64,000 bases of DNA. Source: Paraescarpia echinospica. Lineage: Eukaryota; Annelida; Polychaeta; Sabellida; Siboglinidae. Within the stretch, counting starts at the first letter, position 1. Every line of letters begins with the position of its first letter. The notes beneath the pieces were generated by a model. That model did not search any database and was not told the DNA's origin. It worked only from the letters and a program-made list of their open reading frames with translations. The position numbers were made by a program, and so were the translations under genes. The DNA lies in NCBI GenBank assembly GCA_020002185.1, contig CM034544.1, forward strand, positions 32,228,937 to 32,292,936, read 5' to 3'. Of this stretch, positions 39,601 to 51,600 are shown piece after piece.

Positions 39601-42600
39601 TCAGTGGTGGCTCTGGTGGCTCTGGTACTTTAGAGGATGGAGGATGAACCCAGTTGTTGGCAGTGAACACTAGTGCTGAGAGGGTAGATTACCACCTACC
39701 AGTCTCCAAAGCTCTATATTTTCAAAAAACTGTTCAGTAACTTTTTTTCTAATTTTGCATAGATGTATCTTAGGGTACTGCCACTATACACAAGAAATCT
39801 GTATTTGATTGAATCACTCTAAGGGCACCTCAGGGCCCCCAAAAATGCAAAATTGTCCTCCTGTTTCTCTGCTGCTCCCTCCTGCAGACCCACTGATCTC
39901 TGTTTATAACTGGACTGTATGACAAAAATTAATCATGTTGATTTTGGGATTTTTCTAGGTGTTTTACATATAAGGATCATTATGTGTTACACAGCAGAGC
40001 TGATTTGGAGGGTTAGTTACATTAATCGGGACATTTCAAAATAAACTTCCCATCATGGAGGTGACATGGCGTCATGGAGGTGACATGTTGTCATGCTAAA
40101 TACTGGCACACAGGCTCGTAATCAAACAAGTGTCATGGAATGATACAAACCCGCACCTACCTGGCATGCACACTTCGCATTTCGCTTTATTAAGTAGGCA
40201 TACATGCTTTGCATTTGTGCTTACAACAAGAAACTAATCTACATTAGCAATAGCGATCACCAGCGACACATAAAACGTGTATCATTGAATTCAGTTGAAG
40301 AAGCCAGTCATTAAGGCCATCTCTTAATCAGAAGTATACACAGTTTTTCCTGGCCTCTGCTGCTCAATGACTGGCCCCTGCTGGTCAATGACTGGAGAGG
40401 GAAGTTGGCGGACGACATTGCATGACTCCAGCCAAGCGATGTCGTGTTTTTTGGCCATCTGTACTGTTGGTTCCCACATAACCGACAGAACATGGATAAA
40501 CCCATCTTACACTTGGGGAACTCAGCACAGTATTTTCCATGCAGCCGAGTCATTGTCTCTGAGAGTATTCTTCGTTGCATTTTAACCCCATTTTTGGTGA
40601 TTGTGTCTCATCTGCTAGTAATAATCCTACTGTTGTCATCTCTGCGTAGGAATGTCTTGACTTTGCCTGATAGTCTCTGTCCTAGTGATTTGTGAATGTA
40701 TCTTGTGTAGTTAGTCAAGTTCTCCATTCCACGAGTCAGCTTTTTGGGGATGCCGAGAACACCATGAGCCATTGCACGCATCCTGTACTTCTTTATGCGG
40801 AATTGCATCAATTTGGTAATCATTTGCTTTTCTTTATATGACTTGGATCTTCTGTACCTCTCCTTGATGCCTGACATCACAGCTGTTGAGAAGGTCAATT
40901 GCTTGCACGTCCTTTTGAATAAGTTTGCTCTTGCTGTTTCGCAGCAAACGGTTAATATGTCTTGTTGGTGTCGACTTGCCCAGATGTTGTGATTTAAGGC
41001 ACTGTAATCTTTTTTCTGTATTTTTCTGCTCTACGGTTTGATTTCTCCATTTATTTCTCAAATTTCTTCATTCTCCTGTACAACTTGCTTCTGTCCGACG
41101 CACTCGTTGACGACCACGTTGCTTCTGTAGTGATTCGTTCTGATGTGTTTGTTGCGGTGCTTGGACACTTGCTCACCGGACAGTTCCTCACCGGACAGTT
41201 GCTCAGCGGACAGTTGCTCACCGGACAGTTGCTTACCGGACAGTTGCTCACCGGACAGTTGCTCACCGGATAGTTGCTCACCGGACAGTTGCTCACCGGA
41301 CAGTTGCTCACGGGGAAATAAAAAGGCGGACAGTTGCTCACCGAACGAATGTTGCGAGTTACCCAAAAATGGGGAAAGTTGTAGATGTATTTTTTCATTG
41401 ATGTATCCGGCTCTTTCTGGCCGTTAGCAAGTTACCCAGGATGCTATGCGTAGAGCAGAAATGAACCAATCTCTGAACAGGCGCACTTTTATAATAAGTC
41501 TATTAATTTGCAAAGAAATGGATATTCATTACAAACAATACATGTAATATAATAAACTTTATTCAATACAACTTTCAAGGGGAATGTTGTTTACACAATA
41601 TCGTGAATTCACGTACAGAAACATGTGAGTTGAACTAATTGAAACACACGAATTCACCTTCAGCACATGTGAAATAACGGATTATTGTTAGCGGAAACAC
41701 CTGTTAGCTGAGCTGTGTAGCATCGCTATTGTGAGACTTCTGGATAGGTGTTTCCACCGGCTCTTTGCTTGTGCACCGTCTGTGGCCTATAGTTGTATGC
41801 AGTGTCCAACGGCCTCCAAGAACTCCTCCGTGTTTTTGGTGCCAGCTGCAATGTCCACACACAGGTTGTGCAGTCGGGTTTGCAGCTGTCTGTACACACG
41901 TTTCGTCCGAGCTTGCGGTGGCTGACCCCTGCGGTCCTGCAGCAGCATCGTTGCTGCCACTGCCTCGTCTTTCCTCAAGCAGATCACTGCCATCCAGAAG
42001 GAAGGATGGTGATGGTCTACAAGTTGTTGGAAGCCGTGGTTCCATCCTTCGCATAGGTTGTTTGTGCGTGGTTCGTTGTTCATTGTGGCCAATGTGTGGT
42101 GCGAACAAGGGTGGCATTCGTCGTAGAAGGACAGCTGGAGCTGGTCCACCCCTGACGGCTGCCGGAGGCTGGACACGTCTGTATGTCCCGGAGACATATG
42201 TCTTGTCGAAGTAGTCGATCAGGTCATCAAGGCCAACTGGGATGTTTCCCTTCAAGAACAACATGTCCTCGTCGACCTTCGCTAATGGCAGGAAGGCAAG
42301 CCCGTCGAGCATTCCACAGAAATGCTTCACCTCATCGTTCTCACGGTAGCGGTTGGTCAGCACTAGTTCTTATACCTTTCGTCATGTTGACTGGGTCAGG
42401 TGGTTAAAACAACCATGGACACTGACTTGTGGACCAATGGCAGCAGTTATTGCGTGCTGGATGGCCTGCTCAAAATCCACGATGATGGTACTTGGGTGAA
42501 GGGTGAACCCAAGTTCCTCGCATCTACTCATGATGGCAGCTTGCATCTTATTTGACAGAAAAGCATATGCACACGAAACAGCTGTATTTCCCAGGGGTGC

Positions 42601-45600
42601 TCGGATCATGTACAGCTGGCTAAAAATCCTCGGAGCCATTGCAAAGTTCCCATCCATGAACCACATCGTGGCACAGCCTAATTTCCGTAGTCCAACTTCT
42701 GTTCCATACACAACCACACGAGTATGCGAAGCAGGGCCGGAGTCATGTATGAGGAAGTGCTGTGGGTTTTCACCACCAGAAGTTACCCATTCTCCACCAA
42801 TGACAAGATCACGACATGTTGATGGATCTCTTGGCAGTGCGCCACGTTTCTGCCTTCTTATGTCGCGCTTGCAAGTCTCCAGCTTACCGATCCGAGCTCG
42901 GACATCTACTGGAGCATCTTGCAGGACTTCCGCCAACAGCTGGCCTTGTGGCATGTGTCCTCATAATTGCCCGCGCCTTGGCCACCCCAATCGCTTCGTT
43001 ATCCCGAATTGGTCGACGTATGACCTATGATTGTTGAACTGAAAAGCAAGGGAACTATGTGTAAGCACAATGTGTCAAACGAAATGCACAAATACATGCG
43101 TCCAGTAATGATAGCGCCACTAGTAATGATAGCGCTGCTAGTAATGGTAGCACCACTAGTAATGATAGCGCTACTAGTGATGATAGCGCTGCTAGTGATG
43201 ATAGTGCCAATAGTAATTATAGCTCCACTAGTAGTGATAGTGCCGCTAGTAATGATAGCACCACTAGTAATGATAGCGCTACTAGTGATGATAACGTTGC
43301 TAGTAATGATAGCACCGCTAGTAATGATAGCTCCACTAGTAATGATAGCGCCACTAGTAATGATAGCACCACTAGTAGTGATTACGCCACTAGTAGTGAT
43401 AGGCGCCACTAGTAATGATAGCGCCGCTAGTAATGATAGCGCCCCTGTACGGAATTTCTGTGAAGCTCGACACAATATTGATTTTACATTTACTTTTCTG
43501 AAATGATTAGCTTTTAACCAATTGCTAACCTTTGGTAGTTCTTTGCCTACCTAACTACGCAAAAGTCGCGGAACCTTTGATAGAATTGACACGAACTCAT
43601 GTACAATTTACATGGAATGATGAACGATAATTAATCGGTTTAATTGGTGTGATGGTTGCGCTAATGAGTATCCTATTAGTTCAACCTGTCATTCACAGGG
43701 CGGATTACTGTGAGATTAGCATGCTGATAGTATACTGATGCTTAGTGACAATGATTGCTGAATAATATGTGTCGCATAGTGGTGTATGATATAATGATTT
43801 TTGCGTTTTGTTGTGTACTGACGCGTACCGCCCAACTGAAGGAAGGCAGGAAGGAAGACGGAGGGGATGACAACCTTACAACCTGAGTAATTAATAATTA
43901 GTGCACATATTGTGGATTATGTTTTTTGGGCAGTGGTTATGAAAAATAAGGGGTATATGGTTACTATTTTATTTGTGTGCAGCAGCAACGACGTGTATAA
44001 CAATATTGAAGATAAACCGTGAAAATGCATACTTACTGTAATATCAGTAGTCACTGCCCCTTTGCATCCACATCCTCTTTGCTTGCAACACTGCCATCTG
44101 ATCCAGCCTTTCCATTGGACTTTTGTAACGTACATGTAGCCACTAAGACATGGCATATTACCACCTCTACTAGTTTTGATTATCTCCATGACACTGAGCT
44201 AGTAACGATCTCGAATGTAGCTATGATACAACATCGACTGTGGCTCAAGATTTATACGTTAACATTTTTACAACCAAATGAAGCCAGCGAGACAGCTGAA
44301 TAGCCAGACAGCCAGCCAGCCAGCCAGCCGGTCTAGGGAAGCCATTATATTCTTGTTAATCACATTTCCAGACTTTAGCGATATCTGAGAAACAATTAAA
44401 CGGGAAAAGTAGCAAAAATATATAATTAATTACAGAAGTTCACTCTAGAAAGCAAATGTGAAATGTATTTGAGTTTGAGATGTGTGTAGGGCGGATTAAT
44501 TACCATAGTTTGGTTGCATGGAACACCCCCTCGATTGTCGAGTTTATGAGCTTGATAATGTAAAGGTTTGCATATGTGACACGTATGACTATTTTGTGAC
44601 ACAAGTTCATGACTTGAATCACCACATGACTAACAAAAAAGCAGTAGTTTGGTTTCACAATTTTATTATTACAGTGTAGTAGCATTCGATTCGACTATTT
44701 CGCTGGCAACTGTTACATACTCAAGTTAGAATCACAGTAAAGTTCATGTTACCTTTGTATTAAATACATATTGGGTTGGAGCAATCTTGATTCGCATACA
44801 CTTAGACACTTCCTGGCTTAGAGTCACAGAGTGAACAACACTACTGACAATGCCACTAAGAAACTCATTAACTTAGCAGATCTAACAACTCACACTTAAT
44901 CCAGTTGAGAGTGTCCAACAATTCTAGAAGTGCAAGCAAGAGGTGTCATCTGGGCATTCATCTTCTGAACTGTTATGTGTCTGATTGGCTGTGCATGTTG
45001 CTGGGTCACCTATTGTTATCCGGGGCCTGCCTGTCTCTTGCATCTGTCAGTGAACAATTAATACTTGAGAAAGAAGTTCCACCAAGACAAGGGAAGCCAA
45101 TTTGACAACACACGACAAACATTATAAAAGACGAACCGGTGTTGCGCATTAGCTTTTACAAATCCACAGAGCGTTTCTCTGAAGGTACAAATAACCATCT
45201 CCTTTTTGGAGAGCCACTCCGCGGTATCCGGCTAGCGTACCCATCCGGCTAACACAGTCAAGGTAACGTTACAACAATACTCGCTGTTCAGGCAAGAGCC
45301 ATCTGAATGGTGCATGCTAGGTAACCTATTGTTGTTGGTGAACATTGGGAAATACTTAAGAATGAAGTTCGTCCAAAGCAAGGGAAGCCAACTTGAAAAT
45401 ACTCAACAAACACACAATATAACAGACGAGTCGGCGTATCGCATTACCTTTTACAAATACATACAGCATCGCTCTGACGGTAAAAGCCATCCCATTAAAC
45501 ACAAACTCAGGCCAAAACGTACTTAACATATCGTACAAACATTAAGTTTACAAACAATTACGTCGCGTTTGTAGTAGCACGACGCCAAATACTGAAATTA

Positions 45601-48600
45601 AATTTGATTTTTTGTTAACGGTGAGCAACTGTCCGGTGAGCAACTGTCCGTGATTCGTTTGTTGCATCGTGTTTGCTGCATCTGCACTAGCACCACTGTC
45701 ATCTTGTTCTGGTGATGTTGTTGGGGTGTTTAGCTGAAGTAAACATAGTTGTTGCTGGTGAGCCTTTTTCTTTGCTCGAGAATGCTCAGCTGACCCTCGC
45801 CACCTTTGTCTCTGCTGTCTCACATCCCTGTTGCTTACTTCATTTTGTTTCTGTCTATGATGCCAATGGTGTCTATCCTTTTCTTTAAAATCTTCATATA
45901 TCTCAGTATTTGACTTAATCCTATCCATATACACCTTCTGGTGTTGCACCCCATATTTCTTTTTACCAGTTCTTTTCCTCTGGTGTGATCCATTGTTTTA
46001 TCTCTACAATACATGCAAAACTTTAAATCAATATGTGGTCCTTGCAGATCAATATATTTTGCTGGTGATAATGCTTTATTGATTGGCATTATTTAGGCTT
46101 GCGGAGATGAGAAAGCAACCCATACTCAACTGGTGTCATGGAGTGCCCCTCCAAGACATCCACTTCCAATTAAATGGCCATGAAATGAAGGACATTGGAT
46201 TGGGCACGCAATAGATGTTATGATGTTTCTGCATGTAAGAACATATTTAAATGTACATATGCCCCAATCACTAACAACAAATTAAATAATTGTACTATTT
46301 AATAATTCCATGACACAACAGTCACTCCATGACATGTCCATTTGTCATGGAGTGACTGTCATGGAGTGACACATTCAAGTATTCCACTTCAAAACATGCA
46401 GCTAAATGTGTCTGTTATCAGCCATATCACAGAATAGCAGTGATTTAATTACTCTTTTTATGATTGGTAGTGTCAGGCAGATAGGTTTACTGGGAAGTGG
46501 GGAGTGGATGTCACTGAGGTGACAACGAATTAACACATGCATTGGTATTGTAGCACATTATATTGGATAGTTCAAACATTTTATGTTATTTATAGTTGTA
46601 ACAAGTAAAAGACAAATATATTTGTTTCAACAGTTGTTTTGTTATTAAAGTAAATACATTGATTACTGGAACAGGGCACATTTGAATAAATTCTGCATCT
46701 TGAAATTATCTAAATAAACATTGACTAAGTTGAGAACTTGTACTGGGACATAGTAACTTTGCATCATGGAGTGACATTTGACATTTCAGTCTACATCTGT
46801 TGGTATACCAGAAGTTATAAATATTTTAGTATGATATATTCATAACCTTTAAGGAGGACTATGTCCAAAACATTACTTGTAAATAAAAAATTTCAATGAA
46901 CAGGACCTCTTGCAATGTGTGTATTAGTCCAAAGGACTTAAGGGCCACTTGATCCATTTTTTCAAAAACTGTTCAGCAACGTTTTCTCTAATTTTGTATA
47001 TACATTTCATGTGGTAGTGTCACTGTACACAAGAAATCTGTATTTAATTGAATCATTCTAAGGGTACCTAATGACCCCCAAAAAGGACCTGGGAGGGAGC
47101 AAAAATAGATTAGGAAACACAAGAACGCGACACAAAAGAAGCCACATGGATCAGAAAGACCAAAGCACCAATCAATTAAAATGGGGGGAATTACGAACTA
47201 TGATATCTCACATGTACAATATTGTCATATACGTCACATGTACGATGATGTCATATATGTCACATGTACGATGATGTCATATACGTCACGTGTACGATGG
47301 TGTCATACACGTCACATGTACGATTATGTCATATACGTCACGTGTACGTTGATGTCATACGTCACATGTATGATGATGTCATATACGTCATGTGTACGAT
47401 GATGTCATACACGTCACATGTATGATGATGTCATACACGTCACATGTACGATGATGTCATATATGTCACATGTACGATGATGTCATATACGTCACGTGTA
47501 CGATGATGTCATGTACGTCACATGTACGATGATGTCATGTACGTCACATGTACGATGATGTCATACGTCACATGTACGATGATGTCATACACGTCACGTG
47601 TACGATGATGTCATATACGTCATGTGTACGATGATGTCATATACGTCACATGTATGATGATGCCATACACGTCACGTGTACGATGATGTCATATACGTCA
47701 CATGTACGATGATGTCATATAAGTCACATGTATGATGATGTCATACACGTCACATGTACGATGATGTCATACACGTCACGTGTACGATGATGTCATACAC
47801 GTCACGTGTACGATGATGTCATACACGTCACGTGTACGATGATGTCATACACGTCACGTGTACGATGATGTCATATACGTCATGTTTATGATGATGTCAT
47901 ATATGTCACATGTACAATGATGTCATATACGTCACATGTACGATGATGTCATACACGTCACATGTACGATGATGTCATACACGTCACATGTATGATGATG
48001 TCATACGTCACGTGTACTGAAGAAGTTGGTGTGCTACACTGGTGAAGGAAGTGCGACCTGGTGGCTCTCACTGCTCCTACATTTTGTCGTTTTAAAAAAC
48101 ATTTGTGATTTTGTCACAATATTCCTGAAACAAGAACCCCCCAAACTTCACACAGTGAAACAATGGACTACTGAGAGTATTGAGACTCTCAGAGGCTGCT
48201 TTGAAGCAACAGATTGGAATGTATTCTTTGAAAACTTCGAATCTGACCAGGACGCACTGACTGATACAATCACATCTTACATAGCTTTCTGTGAGGACTC
48301 TACCATCCCTGTAAAGGTAGTTTGCAAATACTCCAGTAATAAACTGTGGATCGGCAATGACTTGAAGCAATGTCTGAATGAGAAAAAGATTGCATTATTG
48401 CAGGGGAATAAACAGAAAGTTAGGGAACTAGAAAAACTATCGAAGCAAGGCCACAACTGCTAAACTTAAGTACAAAAATAAGGTTGAGGAACAATTCAAA
48501 ACTACGAATGCTAAAGACGCTTGGAAAGGTCTTAATGTTAACACAAAAACAGGAAGTAAAATGTCCAGATCCGGTCAAGTTTGCAAATCAATTGAACACA

Positions 48601-51600
48601 TTTTATACTCATTTTGATCAAGATTTAAGAAATTAATGTGATTATATGTGCCAGTCCTTGTGTGTGAAGATGGTCTTGTTTCTGTACTGTCACAAGTTAA
48701 TCCTCGGAAAGCCCCAGGATCAAATGGTCTCAAAGGAAAGGTTTAAAAAGAATGTGTCGCTCAGCTAGGAAGTGTTTTTACACGCCTGTTCCAACTTTTG
48801 TTGGACACTCAATTTGTTCCTATGGTGGTCATCACTAATTAGACCTGTACCTAAACCAAACAAAGCCACTCTCATGACAGATTTTAGACCTATTGCACTC
48901 TGTGTTGTGTAAATGCATGGAAAGAATAGTACATTGTCAGCTCACAGCAGCAGTGGCTGGTCGCATCAATCCCTTTCAATTTGTATATAGGGTGGGAAGG
49001 GGGTACAGGATGCCACTTTAACAATGCTTGACACAGTCTCTAAACATCTAGACTGTACTGGGACATTTGTCAGGATCCTTTTCATGGATTTCTCCTCAGC
49101 TTTCAATACCATACAACCTCATTTACTACTACAGCATGTACTTGACTTAGAGGTGAATCCTACTCTGGTTCTTTGGATCAGAGTGTTTCTGTGAGACTGA
49201 CCACAGCGTGTCTGTGTGAAAGTTGATCCACTGTCAGTTCAGACAGGGGGAGACTCACTCTCTGAATATGAATCTTGCCTGGTGGTTCAGTTATGTCTAA
49301 GGAACTTGTCATAAACACAGGTGTTCCCCAGGGGTGTGTTTTGTTCCCTCTTGTTTTCTCAATGTACACAAATGAGATAATATATAATGATAATGTTCTT
49401 AAGCTTATAAAGTATGCTGGTGACATGGCACTTCCTGCATGTCTTAAAGATGAGTTTTCACTCTCACAGTTACTATCAGTATATTGAACTGCTTGTATCA
49501 TGGTTTGATAACAGTTTTCTTGAGCTCAATGCCCATAAAACACAGGAGATGTGCTTAGGATATGGTTGATTTATGGTAGCAACGCATCCTATGTGAGTCT
49601 GTCTCAAGCACTGGAGACCAAAGGGCAAATGGTGGCAAGAGAGTCCACTTTTAAGTATCTTGTTGTCGATGACAATCTTACTTTCTCAGACAATGTAGAC
49701 TATGTATACAAAAAGGCACATCAATATATGTTTTTGCTCCGGAAACTAAGGAGCTTTAATGTCAGGGCAGAGGTTCTGCAGATGGTGTACAGGTCATTGA
49801 TTGAAAGTGTGCTCTCTTTTAACATAGTGTCATGGTATGGACACTTAACTGCCAAGAACAAAGTAAAGCTGGCTCAGGTGGTCAACCGTGTGGGCAAAAT
49901 TGTTGGCATGAATCGACTGCAACTATGTGATATTTATCTGCAGATTTTAAGAAGGAAAGCTGTCCAGATTCACCATGATACCACTCACTCACTCAGTTCT
50001 TTCTTTTGAAACTCTGCTGTCTGGGCGACGGCTCAGAATGCCCATTGCACACAAAAACTGTTACAAGAAATCTTTTGTTCCTTCAACCATAAACCTACTG
50101 AATTCTAAGCCTGAAACTGAGGTTGTGTACCATGTCAATGTCTGATGTGCAATTGTGTGTATGTGCATATATGCACGGGGAGATTGAAACTGAATGTACT
50201 GTACTTCCAAACATATATCATGTGTATACAATGTTTATATGTGTCCTAACACAGTGTGAGCCCAAAAGAAAATTTCCATACTATGTAAACCATTCTATGG
50301 ACAATAAAGTTCTGATTTACTTTTTGTCCCTAGGGTCAATACTAATGTTGGAACGAGAGCTTTTTCTGTTGTTGCGCCAACTCTTTGGAATATGCTCCCT
50401 CTAAGTGTTAGACCAGTTGAAAATATTACACAATTTCGCCATACTGCAGATCGATTTTGAGATTGACCAATCCTTTTGTTTTGATGCACCTCTGAGCTTG
50501 GTTTGCAAGGATTTAGGGGCAATAGACATTATCTTATTATTATCATTTAAAAACTTGTCTTTACAACCTTGCATATTCACTTTAGCTTCCTGGCATATTG
50601 ATCCATCTGTTGACGACTTTAATATGGCTCAATTCTGATATTGACCAACCCTTTTGTATTGATGCGCCACTGAGCTTGGTTTCCGAGGATTTCGGTTCAA
50701 AAGAAGTAACATTATTGTTATTAAACAGATCTCTGGTTCATCCAATGTTCAACTGGTAACTCTGTTAACAAGTACATTAGCATAGTTTTGTTAATCATCT
50801 TAGAACACCGATGTTGGATATTAGACTAATTACTTTCATTTGGGGTAGAGGAAGTATCACCTGGCATCGGACATTGATATTTTATGCTTTGAACTTTCGC
50901 GCCTCCTGTTCACGTGCACGGAGAAAATGATCTCACCATATTGTTCTTTGTTTTACACCATCACATGGTTATAGTTGCAGCAACGAAGTGATCGCGGTCC
51001 ATAGAGGTTGGATAAAAATGCTAACAAAGCTTTCTCACCTGAAATGGGGTCGTTGGTGGTATGTCTCACCACCAAAAAAACTCCACCCGAATCCACCCAT
51101 GGCAAAACCTCTTTGTCGGCTCAAATCCAAGGTGACCAACATTTTACTAGGGTCTAATATTCAAATGGACCTAATTTTGGAACTAAGCAACATAAAAACA
51201 CGTTTGAGGTATCATTTCCAACTAACTTTAAGATGTCCATTCGTTTGGTGACACTTAGGAGGTCATTAGAGGTCAAAGTCATGCGATAAGGTCAAGGCAA
51301 CATTTAATAAAATAATTTGGAAACAGGCTGGATTCGGACCAAAGTGGCAGGCTTTGCAACGAAATGAAGTCATAAACACACATTTAGGTGTCATTGCAAC
51401 CAAGATTACTATGCCTAATCTTTTAAAACACATTTTATAAGTGATTACAGTTCACAGTCACGTTTCAATGTCAATATATGCATATTGTCCATTTACAATC
51501 CTGTATGATCCTGATCAACATCCCGGTCATCATCATCCTGGCTCTCCACTTGTGTCACATTCATGCATGTGATGCCCTTGCAGCTTTGTTAACATTTTTG

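Larger units (their letters stand above)
41163..45650 (-). mobile_element. MULE-like transposon with 15-bp tandem arrays as inverted ends
   Basis: The left end is an array of GGACAGTTGCTCACC: ten contiguous units at 41163-41312 and another at 41328-41342. The right end has two inverted units, GGTGAGCAACTGTCC, at 45621-45650. Inside is a MULE transposase relic (43020-41787, minus). The element interrupts another transposon gene on the same strand. No exact 9-bp target duplication was found, but both flanks contain GTGATTCGTT and TTTGTTGC. Confidence 0.6.
40045..46790 (-). mobile_element. Unclassified transposon relic, split by a MULE-like insertion
   Basis: The bounds are approximate. CATCATGGAGGTGACAT motifs occur at 40051-40093. 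Related GTCATGGAGTGAC motifs occur at 46134, 46320, 46350-46372 and 46764. Between them lies one minus-strand gene relic in two halves (46089-45651 and 41162-40311). The repeated motif is seen directly; calling the whole span one element is inference. Confidence 0.45.

Noticed and set aside
41051..41427. ORFs with GEQLS or PDSCS repeats
   Set aside because: They are translations of the 15-bp array (five-codon period).
41731..43030. + strand ORFs of 149 and 175 codons
   Set aside because: They are antisense to the MULE transposase relic, whose minus-strand motifs are clear.
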